A stretch of DNA of 64,000 bases from Neobacillus niacini (GCF_000759675.1 NZ_BAWM01000020.1:401855-465854), one strand, 5' to 3'; positions 38,685 through 48,200 are shown, counted from the stretch's first letter. Notes: generated by a model from the letters alone, not told the origin. Made by a program: numbers and translations.

Positions 38685-39449
38685 CTATACGTTTACTTTT
38701 TCGGACAATTTTTTAAGATTGGTCAAACTAAGCTCCAAACTGTCCAAAGGATTACCAGGACAGAAATCTTGCTCAACCGCATAGAATTCTACCCCATTTT
38801 GTTCGCCCCACAATAATATTGGTGCAAAGTCAATCGATCCCGTTCCCACTTCTGCAAAATATTTTCTTTCATCATTGGTCATATCTTTTAGATGAAGGAT
38901 TGGAATTCGATTAGGGAATTTTTTCATATAGGAAAGAGGATCAATTCCGGCCATTTTAACCCAATAGGTATCAACTTCTGGATAAAGAGACAACCCATCT
39001 TCTTTTTCTAAAATATAATCAAGTGCAAATTTTCCATCGATCTGTGTCCTGAATTCAAAATCATGGTGATGATACCCAACACGATAACCTCTTGGTGTTA
39101 CCTTTTTCGCGACTTTAAGCAGATCATGCTTTGCTTTCAAATAGCCTTCGACATTTTGCATTTCTTCCTCAAGGTAGTGGCAGAAAAAGTCGGTAGTCCC
39201 GAACAAGTCAGCTTCCTTTAATACGGTTTCTAACTCATTGTTCATCCGGTCAAGGCTGATATGCATTCCCGCTGTCTTTAATCCTGCTTCTTTTAAAACT
39301 TCAGCAATTTCTTCTGCTGGATAATCAAAAAGACCATCTATTTGTACAGCTGCATAGCCCATTTTCTTTAGTTCACGCAGCACTCCGGGAAAATCTTTAC
39401 TTATTTCATTTCGTACTGTATAAAGTTGGGCAGCAAATTTATGTCTCAT
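38685..39449 (-). CDS. Sugar phosphate isomerase/epimerase (xylose isomerase-like TIM barrel)
   Basis: A 254-residue protein of the AP-endonuclease 2 / xylose-isomerase-like fold. Metal-ligand motifs are VGYHHHDFEF, YPEVDTYWVKMAGIDP, ILHLKDM and YAVEQD. The start is MRHKFAAQLYTVRNE. Members include IolE, IolI, hexulose epimerases and 3-keto-glucoside hydratases, so an isomerase, epimerase or dehydratase acting on an inosose or keto-sugar is plausible. The ATG (39449) overlaps no gene but lies just 1 base after the aldo-keto reductase stop. It is unrelated in sequence to iolE of this window beyond the fold. Confidence 0.85.
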   Translation of the reverse strand: MRHKFAAQLYTVRNEISKDFPGVLRELKKMGYAAVQIDGLFDYPAEEIAEVLKEAGLKTAGMHISLDRMNNELETVLKEADLFGTTDFFCHYLEEEMQNVEGYLKAKHDLLKVAKKVTPRGYRVGYHHHDFEFRTQIDGKFALDYILEKEDGLSLYPEVDTYWVKMAGIDPLSYMKKFPNRIPILHLKDMTNDERKYFAEVGTGSIDFAPILLWGEQNGVEFYAVEQDFCPGNPLDSLELSLTNLKKLSEKVNV

Positions 39450-39450
39450 A

Positions 39451-40422
39451 TTATTTCGCTCCTCCTATTTTCGATTCACGTAAGTTGAGAAGGTCCATTT
39501 CTTCAGAAGTTAACAGAATTTCTGACCCCCTGATCGAAGATAGTAGCTCCTCTACTTTTTCTGGACCAATAATTGCTGCTGTCGGATATGGTTGGTTCAA
39601 CACATAAGAGAGGGCAATCTCAATTGCAGTTGCTCCCTTTTCTGCCGCAAGCTGTTGCGCACGATTAAAGCGCTCCCAGTTATCCTCACTGTAATAGACT
39701 TCAACCATTTCCTCATTTTCTAGATTATCAGGTGAGAAACGGCCACTAAAGAAACCTCCCGCCTGAGAACTCCAAGATAATAATGGCATTTGCGTTCCCT
39801 TATGCCAGTTAGAGATTTCCTCATTTACGGAAACACAACCAGCCCATCGGGGTTTATTACATTGTGCTAAACTTAAATTCGGGCTGCTAAAAGTAAAACC
39901 GATGAGACCGTGTTTTACCGCATAATCATTTGCTTCCTGGATTCGTGTATGAGACCAGTTTGAAGCGCCGATTGCATGGATTCTGCCTGCAGAAATATGC
40001 TCATTTAATACTTCCATGATTGGTCCCACTTCAACACTTAGGTCGTCGCGGTGGAGGGCATAAAAATCGATATAATCGGTTCTTAACCTTGCTAAACTTT
40101 CCTTAACATCCTTATTGATCATCTCAGGGGTCAAGCGTGGTCCTGGTTCCGGATCATCAGGGTGGGCTCCTTTTGTCAGGATGTAGATATCCTTACGGAT
40201 GCCTCTTGATTCAGCCCATTCGCCTAAGATCTCTTCACTATTAATATATTGATGGGCAGAGTCAAACATATTTCCACCTGCTTGAACATACTGATCCATA
40301 ATCGTAAAGGCCTGTTTCCTATCATCAAATTGATAAAAGCCGGCTGTTCCCATAATTAAACGTGAACACTTTTTTTCGATAGATTTGTTGTCAACCAAAC
40401 CCTTAAGAGTAATATAGTTCAT
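39451..40422 (-). CDS. Aldo/keto reductase
   Basis: A 323-residue AKR-family oxidoreductase. The ATG at 40422 stands six bases after GAGGGG; an in-frame TTG at 40428 is inside the spacing. The catalytic tetrad is visible as NMFDSAHQY (Asp, Tyr), ILTKGA (Lys) and YALHRDD (His). GASNWSHTRIQEAND and the C-terminal AIIGPEKVEELL are typical NAD(P) binding parts. In this operon it could oxidise or reduce an inositol or keto-sugar intermediate. It follows the PHP gene by 72 bases. Confidence 0.88.
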   Translation of the reverse strand: MNYITLKGLVDNKSIEKKCSRLIMGTAGFYQFDDRKQAFTIMDQYVQAGGNMFDSAHQYINSEEILGEWAESRGIRKDIYILTKGAHPDDPEPGPRLTPEMINKDVKESLARLRTDYIDFYALHRDDLSVEVGPIMEVLNEHISAGRIHAIGASNWSHTRIQEANDYAVKHGLIGFTFSSPNLSLAQCNKPRWAGCVSVNEEISNWHKGTQMPLLSWSSQAGGFFSGRFSPDNLENEEMVEVYYSEDNWERFNRAQQLAAEKGATAIEIALSYVLNQPYPTAAIIGPEKVEELLSSIRGSEILLTSEEMDLLNLRESKIGGAK

Positions 40423-40494
40423 CCGCAACCCCTCGTTTCTAAAAATCTATTTCTTCTGTATTCATGTCATCCTGAATATGGGTGTCCATCCAAT

Positions 40495-41775
40495 TTAATT
40501 TATAAAATAAATCGGATTAGATAACGCTGCTAATGATTGTGATCTTACTTCAGGAAAATCACGCCATACTTCCACCCTATAAAAGGAACGGCTGCCGGCT
40601 GTCCAAGATAATTTCAGCGTATCCTGGCCTTCCTTAACCATCACTTCTTGTTCGATTCCCTGATTGGAAATCACTTTAACAACGTCACTAGATTGAACAT
40701 CCTTCACGTTTAACTGGACAGGCAGATTTGTTTTTTTACATACATCACCTGTCATGCTCATTCCGCAAGTTAAGCTGATAAATGGTCCTTTAGGTGAATA
40801 GCTAAGAACAACATGGCCTTTATCGATAGATTTTAAAATCCCAGAACATGTTAAACTTTTGCTGTACACCCATGTAGTCGGCATGCCGTGGATTACATTA
40901 GGATGAGGACGATGCGCATCACTGCCACCAACGGCAACAAGTCTTTTACCTGACACCAGCTGCTCCTGCCACCAGTCAAGCGTATCCTGGTTTTCATCGC
41001 GCCATGGTCCATTCCATACTTCAACCCAGTCATAGTCAAAATCCCGTTCCCATTTCCAGCCTGTGTTTCGGCAATGTGGATGGTTTAAAGTAATATAGGC
41101 ACCATTTTCACGAGCTTCTTTTAACACACTGTGTAATTCTTCCATTGTATTCACACGAAAATCGCGAATCGGATCGTTTACCCCTAAAAGGTTTAAATGT
41201 CCTTTGTTTGTCGTAAGCTCCATCCCTGGGATAAAAAGTGTGTCGACATCACGCGGAAAGGCGTCATTTTGGCTGGCAGCGTTATGCTCCGTCAACCCTA
41301 TGAAATCCAGGCCTGCCTCTTCACAAATGTCAGCTTTTTCTCTTAATGTGAAGGTCCCATCACTGTGGACACTGTGCGTATGAAGATCACCTTTTAACCA
41401 GCGGAACTCTTCAAGAGTGTACTCAATCGTTAGCTTCACCGTGCATCCTTTTGCAGCAACTTTATAAGCATTGAGGATAACAGCCCAATCCCCTGCTTCC
41501 ATTTCACCAGGTAAATAGCCAGGAGTAGCCTTTGCCTGATGGATAAAAAATTCAGAACGAGCACCACCGCTCCAGCCGCGGATACGATTTTGGTCTTTTA
41601 CACCTAAATCAATAATGCTGGAAGCCAGACCCTCTTGAATGACCTCCAACTTAACCTTGATTTGTTCCGTATCTGCAGGAAGGGTGAATGGGATTTCAAT
41701 ATACAATCCTTCTTCATTACTTGAAATAAATCTTGTTTTGATTTCATGCATTGAACACGTTTGGTCAATCCCCAT
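40495..41775 (-). CDS. PHP-domain phosphoesterase (CehA/McbA type)
   Basis: A 426-residue protein. An N-terminal beta-sandwich region of about 125 residues precedes a PHP metal-dependent phosphoesterase domain. The domain has LKGDLHTHSVHSDGTFTL (HxH and D), FIGLTEHNAASQ, LNHPHCRNTGW and GGSDAHRPHPN, which supply the trinuclear metal ligands. A further C-terminal beta domain follows. There is no signal peptide. PHP proteins remove phosphate from small organic esters and phosphodiesters. Position directly after an ABC transporter suggests it dephosphorylates the imported ligand, for example an inositol phosphate or glycerophospho compound (inference). The ATG at 41775 follows GGAGGAAAAAC. Confidence 0.85.
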   Translation of the reverse strand: MGIDQTCSMHEIKTRFISSNEEGLYIEIPFTLPADTEQIKVKLEVIQEGLASSIIDLGVKDQNRIRGWSGGARSEFFIHQAKATPGYLPGEMEAGDWAVILNAYKVAAKGCTVKLTIEYTLEEFRWLKGDLHTHSVHSDGTFTLREKADICEEAGLDFIGLTEHNAASQNDAFPRDVDTLFIPGMELTTNKGHLNLLGVNDPIRDFRVNTMEELHSVLKEARENGAYITLNHPHCRNTGWKWERDFDYDWVEVWNGPWRDENQDTLDWWQEQLVSGKRLVAVGGSDAHRPHPNVIHGMPTTWVYSKSLTCSGILKSIDKGHVVLSYSPKGPFISLTCGMSMTGDVCKKTNLPVQLNVKDVQSSDVVKVISNQGIEQEVMVKEGQDTLKLSWTAGSRSFYRVEVWRDFPEVRSQSLAALSNPIYFIN

Positions 41776-41820
41776 GTTTTTCCTCCTGCATGGATAGATT
41801 CCTTATTAAACAGAAATGAA

Positions 41821-42672
41821 CTACTCTTTCCCTGTTGAACCCATTCCACCTAAGCCCTGTTCGAAAAGAGGCTGGAGGACAAAATACAGTAGAATCATTG
41901 GAAGTGCAGCAGTTGTCGCTCCTGCCATAATCATCGGCCAATCGATATTATATTGGGTTTGGAATGCTTTTAATGCAATTTGGATCGTATACATTTCCTG
42001 CGATCTCGCCACCGTTAAAGGCCATAAATACTCATTCCAATGACTTAGGAAACTAAAAATAGCAACTAATGCAAGGCCAGGCTTATTTAAAGGAAGGATA
42101 ATTCTCCAAAAAATTTGAAACTTGTTACATCCATCAATGGTTGCTTGTTCATCTAACTCCCTGGGAACGGTTAAAAAATTTTGTCTTAGTAAAAAGATGG
42201 CAAAACCTGTAACTGCAAACGGGAGGATTAACGCCGGATACGAATCCAACCATCCGTTAGGACCAGAAAATGGCATATTTTTCATCATGAAAAACAAAGG
42301 TACAACCATTAAACCAGAAGGAATCATCATTGTTGCCAAAACCATTAAGAACAACTTATTTCGCCCTGGAAAAGTTAATCTCGCAAAAGCAAAAGCTGCT
42401 AACGAGGAAAGGAATACATTGATAGCCGTAGCGATCACAGCAACAATAAAACTATTAAAAAATGCTCTTGGCAGATTGGTTTCTTGCCATATTTTCAAAA
42501 AGTTCTCCCAATGAAATTCAGATGGAAAGATTTTTGGCGGCCATACCATCACATCCCCCTGTGATTTTACAGCTGTCATAAACATCCAGATATATGGTCC
42601 CAGAAAGATGAGTAATACAAAAAACAACAAGCCATATAAAGTGGTATTCTTCATAATCGTAGACTTTTTCAT
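41821..42672 (-). CDS. Sugar ABC transporter permease (MalG/UgpE-like)
   Basis: A 283-residue permease with six helices and the EAA loop ELDEQATIDGCNKFQIFWRI. It begins at ATG 42672, one base after the partner permease, and ends 45 bases before the PHP gene. This CUT1 pair is of the smaller MalFG/UgpAE type, different from the LplB/YtcP pair at 7-9 kb. It imports the substrate of the LacI-controlled operon; no ATPase gene is present locally. Confidence 0.93.
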   Translation of the reverse strand: MKKSTIMKNTTLYGLLFFVLLIFLGPYIWMFMTAVKSQGDVMVWPPKIFPSEFHWENFLKIWQETNLPRAFFNSFIVAVIATAINVFLSSLAAFAFARLTFPGRNKLFLMVLATMMIPSGLMVVPLFFMMKNMPFSGPNGWLDSYPALILPFAVTGFAIFLLRQNFLTVPRELDEQATIDGCNKFQIFWRIILPLNKPGLALVAIFSFLSHWNEYLWPLTVARSQEMYTIQIALKAFQTQYNIDWPMIMAGATTAALPMILLYFVLQPLFEQGLGGMGSTGKE

Positions 42673-42673
42673 A

Positions 42674-43609
42674 TTATGATTCCTTTCGAGAAGATAGCTT
42701 CAGTTGAAGCCATGTAATCAATAATAAGAACGGGAATAAAACTAAAGATAAGCTTGCCCCGTAACCAACATAGTTAAATTCGAATGATTGCTGCCAAATG
42801 TGTTTAATCGCAACCATTGTACTATCCATTGGTCCGCCGTTTGTTAAAATATCAACAACCGCAACGACCTGGAAGGAACCAATCACTGACATGACCATAC
42901 TGTAAACCAGCATATGAGTAATCGATGGTAAGGAAATGTGGATAAATTGTTTCCATGCATTGGCCCCATCTAACCTTGCTGCTTCATAATACGATTGTGG
43001 AACAGATTGAAGAGCTGCGAGAAAAATCGGCGTATTATACGCTGCTCCCCGCCAAGCTCCAATAAAAATGAGAATGAGCATGGCAGTAGTTGGCTCTAGT
43101 AACCAGGCTGGTGGATTTTCCATTCCTAGTACTTTTAAAAGATAATTTAAGATTCCTAAATTATTATCAAACACCCATAAAAAGATCATCGCTGTAATAA
43201 CTTCAGAAGTAATCGTTGGTAAAAAGTAAAACACTTTAAAAATACGTAATCCTTTAAGCTGTCTGTTAAGCAAAACGGCAATTGCTAATGCAAAAACCAG
43301 CCCTAAAGCCATTGAGCCAAACGTATAAACTAATGTATTAAAAATACTCTTCAAAAACAGCTTGTCTTCTAGCATTCTCGAGAAATTTTCTAATCCGATA
43401 AACACCGCTGGATTAGGGAGACTATAATCTGTAAAACTCAGCCAGATTAAATAGATAATCGGGACAATCGAGAACAAAAATAGAAAACTTAGAGCTGGTA
43501 ACACAAATAAGTAAGATCCTAGAATATCCTTGAACTTATGTAGCTCCCTATTATTCTTTGCTTTTTTAATATTCATAGAAGGGACCGTTTCTGTTTTCAA
43601 TCTTTTCAC
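42674..43609 (-). CDS. Sugar ABC transporter permease (MalF/UgpA-like)
   Basis: A 311-residue permease with six helices and the EAA loop YYEAARLDGANAWKQFIHIS. About 30 polar residues precede the first helix; an ATG twelve codons inside (MNIKKAKNN) is an alternative start. It lies between the binding-protein gene (51 bases upstream) and the MalG-type permease. Same operon and transporter as its neighbours. Confidence 0.93.
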   Translation of the reverse strand: MKRLKTETVPSMNIKKAKNNRELHKFKDILGSYLFVLPALSFLFLFSIVPIIYLIWLSFTDYSLPNPAVFIGLENFSRMLEDKLFLKSIFNTLVYTFGSMALGLVFALAIAVLLNRQLKGLRIFKVFYFLPTITSEVITAMIFLWVFDNNLGILNYLLKVLGMENPPAWLLEPTTAMLILIFIGAWRGAAYNTPIFLAALQSVPQSYYEAARLDGANAWKQFIHISLPSITHMLVYSMVMSVIGSFQVVAVVDILTNGGPMDSTMVAIKHIWQQSFEFNYVGYGASLSLVLFPFLLLITWLQLKLSSRKES

Positions 43610-43660
43610 TCCCTAATTAGAAAGGGTATGTAAAAAGACACATACCCCTCCTATCTTGGA

Positions 43661-44986
43661 TTATTTTGCGTTCTTAATCGCCTTTTCTGCTACTTCCTGT
43701 GCATTATCAAGTGTTTTCTCTACATCAGCACCATCAAATACGGATCGAAGAGCTTTCCCCCAAGCATCATTGGCTTCTGGGTATGCTTCTAGTTTATAAG
43801 GCTGTGCATATTTTAACGTTTCAATATATGGCTTTAATAATGGATCATTAAAGAATTCATCGTTGTACTGGTGCTCTTTAACTGGATGACGTCCCATTTC
43901 TTTTGCTAATCTAATAGAATATTTGTCAGAGACAAACCATTTCATAAGTTCAAAGGATGCAACTTGGTTTTTAGAACCTTTTGGAACGAATAAACTTCCT
44001 CCACCCAATACTGAACCTCTTTCAGAAGCAGGAATAACAGCAGTTGCTAAATTTTTATACGCATCAGGAAACTCATCTTTAATACGGGCTATATCCCATG
44101 GTCCTGAAATGAAAGATGCTGCTCTGCCTGTCCCAAACATCGCAACAGGATGATCTGTTTGACGTTCTTGTGGAGGCGGTACTGGTGAAGATTTATGAAC
44201 CAATGCTAAATCAGTATATTTTTTCATTGTTTCTACTACAATTGGATCATTTAAATTGGCTGTAGCATTGTCACCATCAAATTTTAAAATGTTTGTTCCT
44301 TCTGCGACAACGTTTCCAAAAAATGACCAGCCACTCGCATTCGTAACAAAACCGAATTGACCTTTATCTTTGTTTGTTAGTTTCTTAGAAACTTCTGTTA
44401 ATTCGTCTAGAGTCTTTGGTGCTTCCTTAATTCCAGCCTCATCAAAAGCCTTTTTGTTATATAAATAGATGAGGGTATTAATATCTAGTGGAACACCATA
44501 TTTAGCACCTTTCCAGGTTACATCTTCAATTCCACCTGGTAAAAACTGATCTTCTTCGCCCCATCCATTCCATAAATCATCAAGAGGCTCGGCTAACCCT
44601 TGTGCACCAAAAGCAAATGCGTGATTATGCGCCATATCTGGAACAGCTCCACTAGAAACGGCTAGTTTTACTTTATTCGTCATCTCTCCCCATTCAATTC
44701 CCACAGTCTTAACGGAAATATTTGGATAAATGGTTTTAAATTCTTTTATGGCATCTTGGATCGGCTTCTCATTGGCATAATCAGCTGCAAGCCATATTTC
44801 TAAGTCCGTTTTTGGTAAAGAAGCAACTTCTTCATTAAATGCAGGCAGCCCATCCTTAACTAAATCACGATCAGGCGGCTTTACATCTACTTTTTCATTT
44901 GGTTTTTCTGCGGAATTTCCCGCCTGGGATTGACATCCTGACAAAATAAGGAGTACCCCTAAAAGAGCGACTAAAAACTTTTTCAT
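43661..44986 (-). CDS. Sugar ABC transporter substrate-binding lipoprotein
   Basis: A 441-residue family 1 binding protein. The start is ATG 44986 behind AGGGGGATTTGT; the frame reaches 45028 without a ribosome site. MKKFLVALLGVLLILSGCQS is a lipoprotein signal with lipobox LSGC, so the protein is membrane-anchored outside. It matches UgpB/MalE-type binding proteins. Cargo is unknown; the downstream genes point to an inositol-containing glycoside or phosphoester. It begins the operon after the LacI gene. Confidence 0.92.
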   Translation of the reverse strand: MKKFLVALLGVLLILSGCQSQAGNSAEKPNEKVDVKPPDRDLVKDGLPAFNEEVASLPKTDLEIWLAADYANEKPIQDAIKEFKTIYPNISVKTVGIEWGEMTNKVKLAVSSGAVPDMAHNHAFAFGAQGLAEPLDDLWNGWGEEDQFLPGGIEDVTWKGAKYGVPLDINTLIYLYNKKAFDEAGIKEAPKTLDELTEVSKKLTNKDKGQFGFVTNASGWSFFGNVVAEGTNILKFDGDNATANLNDPIVVETMKKYTDLALVHKSSPVPPPQERQTDHPVAMFGTGRAASFISGPWDIARIKDEFPDAYKNLATAVIPASERGSVLGGGSLFVPKGSKNQVASFELMKWFVSDKYSIRLAKEMGRHPVKEHQYNDEFFNDPLLKPYIETLKYAQPYKLEAYPEANDAWGKALRSVFDGADVEKTLDNAQEVAEKAIKNAK

Positions 44987-45103
44987 ACAAATCCCCCTAG
45001 TAATGTTTGGCCTTGCAAACCTATACATTTTGTCTGTTCAAGGCTGCCTTCCTCTTGCTTATTCACTTTCGGTGTCTCACCCCCTTGAAGGATAGCTAGT
45101 CCG

Positions 45104-46123
45104 CTATCGAGTTAAAGATGGTTTTCTACAAGAATCTCTTATCACCAATTTTGCAGGTATAATTTTTTGCCTTGGTGCCAATTGATCATTTAAAACATTG
45201 ATCAAGATTTCTGCTGCTTCTTCCCCCAGTTTCTCTGGAAACAATTCGATACTCGTTAATTTCGGTGTAGTCTCCAATGCAAGTGTTTCATTGTTACTTA
45301 AGGCAATCAAAGACAGGTCACTTGGAATATTAATCCCCAATTCCCTTGCAGCTCGAAGCACCCCTAATGCAACACGATCTGTATCTGCAATGATGGCTGT
45401 GTATTTTTTTACATGAAAGGTATCTAGCAAACTATTAAATCCATAGTCGGAAGCACACTTATATTTTTCTTGATTGTTGTAAACCACATTCTCTTCTTTA
45501 AAAGGTAAACCAAAATTTTCATAGGCCCGCTTTAAGCCCTCCATACGATCCTCCGCTACCGTCATCCCATAGGAAGCATTGAGAAAGAGAATATCTTGAT
45601 GGCCATTTTCAATTAGGAACTCCCCAACTTCTTTCACAATCTCTGTATTGTTGTTATCAACAAATTTAGTATAGGTATCCTCTTGGTCCGGTCTTCCTAT
45701 GAGTACAAAAGGCAAATTTAATTGCTTGTATTGAACAATTCTCGGATCTTCTTCTTTTGGATTTAATAAAATAACTCCATCTACTGGATCCCTTGAAAAA
45801 ATGGCTGACTCTTCATTTTCATATACCCGGTCAAGAAGGACTCGGTATCCACTTTCTGTACACTTTTTGACGACACCATTGATCACTTTTAAATCAAAGC
45901 TGCTTAATTCTGTGTCCAACGTAGGCATTTTTAGCCCGATAATCATATTTTTCTTCATTGCCAAACTTCTCGCAGCGTGATTCGGGACGTAGTTTAGTTC
46001 CTTCGCTACATTTAATACCCTTTCAGTTACCTCGACACTAATCGGTCTCTTTTTACTAAACACACTCGAAACCGTTCCCTTGGAAACTCCAGCTTTTTTG
46101 GCAACATCAGCAATTGTAACCAT
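45104..46123 (-). CDS. LacI family transcriptional regulator
   Basis: A 339-residue regulator. The N-terminal helix-turn-helix is VTIADVAKKAGVSKGTVSSV, with the hinge helix NHAARSLAMKK, followed by a periplasmic-binding-like sensor domain (about 60-335). It precedes the ABC operon by 117 bases with no clear terminator between. Palindromes with a central CG (ATTAAACCGGTTTAAT and variants), the usual LacI-family operator type, occur 25, 190 and 345 bases upstream of its start and also before the phosphatase-fold gene at 46875-48200. It should therefore control itself, the transporter operon and that secreted enzyme, probably as an inducer-released repressor. Confidence 0.93.
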   Translation of the reverse strand: MVTIADVAKKAGVSKGTVSSVFSKKRPISVEVTERVLNVAKELNYVPNHAARSLAMKKNMIIGLKMPTLDTELSSFDLKVINGVVKKCTESGYRVLLDRVYENEESAIFSRDPVDGVILLNPKEEDPRIVQYKQLNLPFVLIGRPDQEDTYTKFVDNNNTEIVKEVGEFLIENGHQDILFLNASYGMTVAEDRMEGLKRAYENFGLPFKEENVVYNNQEKYKCASDYGFNSLLDTFHVKKYTAIIADTDRVALGVLRAARELGINIPSDLSLIALSNNETLALETTPKLTSIELFPEKLGEEAAEILINVLNDQLAPRQKIIPAKLVIRDSCRKPSLTR

Positions 46124-46147
46124 CTTTTCATCTTCTTTCTTCCGGTC

Positions 46148-46163
46148 ATTAAACCGGTTTAAT
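46148..46163. promoter_or_regulatory. LacI-type operator 1
   Basis: ATTAAACCGGTTTAAT, a perfect 16-base palindrome centred on CG, lies 25 bases before the lacI-family start codon. Such sites are bound by LacI-family dimers; here autoregulation is likely. Identical sequence occurs at 48500-48515. Confidence 0.8.
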
Positions 46164-46315
46164 CAGCACCAAAAAAATTATTTAATCTAATAAAATACGT
46201 AAATATGTATGAAAATACTTTAGTGACAAACGATTCCAGACATTTTCCCATTGTGGAAATTTACATTAAAACAAAATATTCGTATAAGTTCGATTGTAAC
46301 TCACGGCAGAATTCA

Positions 46316-46330
46316 TAAAACCGGTTTAAT
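46316..46330. promoter_or_regulatory. LacI-type operator 2 with adjacent cre
   Basis: AAAACCGGTTTAAT contains the ten-base palindrome AAACCGGTTT. Immediately beside it, 46334-46348 reads TGAGTACGCTTTCAT, whose complement ATGAAAGCGTACTCA matches the CcpA cre consensus WTGNAANCGNWNNCW at every fixed position. Together they suggest specific and catabolite control of the regulator/transporter operon. Confidence 0.7.
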
Positions 46331-46467
46331 AATTGAGTACGCTTTCATTATAATGAGAATTCTAAAATAAAGCAATATTAAGAATATACATTTTGGGGAA
46401 ATTTCTATATATCAATAATTTCATCATATACAACTTGATTGATTAGTAGGTATTTGGTTCTGTTTTT

Positions 46468-46483
46468 ATTAAATCGATTTAAT
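46468..46483. promoter_or_regulatory. LacI-type operator 3
   Basis: ATTAAATCGATTTAAT is a perfect palindrome with the same TTAAA/TTTAA arms and a CG centre as operators 1 and 2. It is followed by GTGTTTACAAGA, a stretch that also follows the other copies. It lies at the far end of the gap, next to the terminator at 46503-46543. Confidence 0.65.
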
Positions 46484-46502
46484 CGCTAGTGTTTACAAGA
46501 TA

Positions 46503-46543
46503 GAAAAACAGCCAACTACACTCGTTGTAGTTGACTGTTTCTT
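46503..46543. terminator. Terminator
   Basis: AAACAG..AACTACA pairs with TGTAGTT..CTGTTT around CTCG, with T-rich ends on both strands. On the minus strand it would end transcription from the phosphatase-fold gene, beyond the inserted IS6 fragment, before the LacI promoter region. Confidence 0.75.
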
Positions 46544-46619
46544 TATTCTACAAGTAAACTAGCAACCTCTTTATCTAGAAAAAGTGTACATTCTATTGGT
46601 CTTTAACAAAACTGGAAGG

Positions 46620-46848
46620 AACATAGTTGGTTTTTTCGCCTTCCACTGTTTGTTTCAAGATCTCCGCTTTTTTGCTAACTGTAAGATGGTACCTACGGTA
46701 CAATCTCAGTTTTCGTGATTTGGTGAAAATGATAGAGGAACTAGGCTTATCCATCGCTCACACAACCATCATGCGTTGGGTACATCAATATGGTCCTGAA
46801 CTTGACAAGAGAGTTCGCCGTCACCTTAAGAAAACAAACGATTCTTAG
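46620..46848 (+). pseudogene. IS6-family transposase fragment
   Basis: The frame encodes VRWYLRYNLSFRDLVKMI and LSIAHTTIMRWVHQYGPEL, which are hallmarks of the N-terminal helix-turn-helix region of IS6/IS26/IS431 transposases. It ends at a stop after KKTNDS, before the DDE catalytic domain. The start is also lost. Only about 70 codons of a roughly 225-codon gene remain, so this is an old insertion scar downstream of the phosphatase-fold gene. Confidence 0.85.
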
Positions 46849-46874
46849 GAGAATACTAAGTTTGTCCCTTCAAA

Positions 46875-48200
46875 CTAATTGCTGTAAATTTCAAATTCGT
46901 AAATTCGTGTTACATTGTCACTTCCGGCATTTACCACGTTTAACTTCACATAGCGGGCGGATACCGGAGAAATTTCATTCAATGTTGTATTGGAAGTGTT
47001 TCCGGTTACTTCCACAACCCTCGTCCAATTTGTCCCGTCCTCACTTACCTCGATGTTGAAGTCTTTCGTATTTAATCCCGGATTCTCTCCACCATTTCCA
47101 GCATGTTTAATGACAAAATCAGATACGGCTTGAGGTGATCCTAGGTCAACCTGAACGAATGCCGGTACTGTTTTAGAACAAAATTTACTGTTATTATAGA
47201 TAGTTCCGTCAAATGCATTTCCGGCTGCTTCCGCTTGATTGCAGGCTGTTGTGCCGATTGTCGTTTTATTTAACGCTAAATTTTCTGAGTACTGACTAGG
47301 TTCAATGGCTAAATCTGCAATGACTGGAAAATGGTCGCTAGGAAACTGCCCATTTTTTGTATAATCATTTATTTTGGCTTGTTTCACTTTTAAATTACCT
47401 TTATAAAAAATGAAGTCAATGATGTTACCCGGTCCGCCACCCGTCGGATCCTTTAAACCGTTAAAGGTACCGAGGTTTTCTCCAATCTTTGTTTCAGCCT
47501 GTGCCCAAGCATCTGTAAATCCGCCATCGTTAATGATGGTATGATAAGGTATGGAATTAGATTTGCTATTAAAATCCCCTGTAATGATAACTGGCAAGTG
47601 TGGTTCAAATTCGGATAATTTTTCAACTATTAATTTTGCACTTTTTTCTCTCGATTCTGCTGAACTTTGGTCTAAGTGAGTGTTAACGAAATAAAACTCT
47701 TGCTTTGTTTTTTTATCCATAAATTTTACCCAGGTGACCATTCGGTTATCCCATTTTTCACCCCATGTGGTTGAACCAATAACGTTTGGTGTATCAGACA
47801 GCCAGTAGTGATCGTATTCCAACGGTGAAAAACGTTTTTTGTTATAAAAGACCGCCATGTATTCGCTTTTGCTGCCGCCTCTTCTTCCCTCTCCAATCCA
47901 GTCATATTGAGGCATATCCTCCTCCATATCTTTCAACTGGTGAAAGAGGCCTTCTTGAGTTCCGATGATATCCGGTTTTTCTATATCCAACAGTTGAGCC
48001 ATAACAGGTCGTCGGTCTCCCCATGAATCAGGGCCTGAGGCACTAGCGTATCTTAAGTTATAGCTCATTACTTTCAACTGTTTCGATTTTGCGGAAGGAT
48101 CTTGTACCAAATCTTCTTCTGCGTTTGCTTGCGACATTATCGGAAATAAAACCATTGTGATCAACATCAAAAATGATAATGCAGATTTAAATTTGTTCAC
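46875..48200 (-). CDS. Secreted endonuclease/exonuclease/phosphatase-fold enzyme with F5/8-type C domain
   Basis: A 441-residue exported protein. The start is GTG 48200, seven bases after AGGAGG. A signal peptide (ALSFLMLITMVLFPIMSQANA) is followed by an endonuclease/exonuclease/phosphatase domain (about 35-300). Its motifs are VMSYNLRYAS, IIGTQEGLFHQL, VNTHLDQSS, ITGDFNSKSNS and FPSDHFPVIADL, giving the Asn, Glu, Asp/Asn and His of the metal site. The fold includes sphingomyelinases, inositol polyphosphate phosphatases and nucleases. A C-terminal discoidin/CBM32-like domain (about 310-440) resembles that of the GH85 protein. A LacI-type operator and a cre site lie 300 bases upstream. Proposed role: extracellular phosphodiesterase or phosphatase releasing the ligand of the ABC/iol system. 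Confidence 0.88.
   Translation of the reverse strand: MNKFKSALSFLMLITMVLFPIMSQANAEEDLVQDPSAKSKQLKVMSYNLRYASASGPDSWGDRRPVMAQLLDIEKPDIIGTQEGLFHQLKDMEEDMPQYDWIGEGRRGGSKSEYMAVFYNKKRFSPLEYDHYWLSDTPNVIGSTTWGEKWDNRMVTWVKFMDKKTKQEFYFVNTHLDQSSAESREKSAKLIVEKLSEFEPHLPVIITGDFNSKSNSIPYHTIINDGGFTDAWAQAETKIGENLGTFNGLKDPTGGGPGNIIDFIFYKGNLKVKQAKINDYTKNGQFPSDHFPVIADLAIEPSQYSENLALNKTTIGTTACNQAEAAGNAFDGTIYNNSKFCSKTVPAFVQVDLGSPQAVSDFVIKHAGNGGENPGLNTKDFNIEVSEDGTNWTRVVEVTGNTSNTTLNEISPVSARYVKLNVVNAGSDNVTRIYEFEIYSN

Noticed and set aside
46790..47059. Plus-strand open frame after the IS6 fragment
   Set aside because: It is mostly antisense to the phosphatase-fold gene and encodes no transposase catalytic motif.
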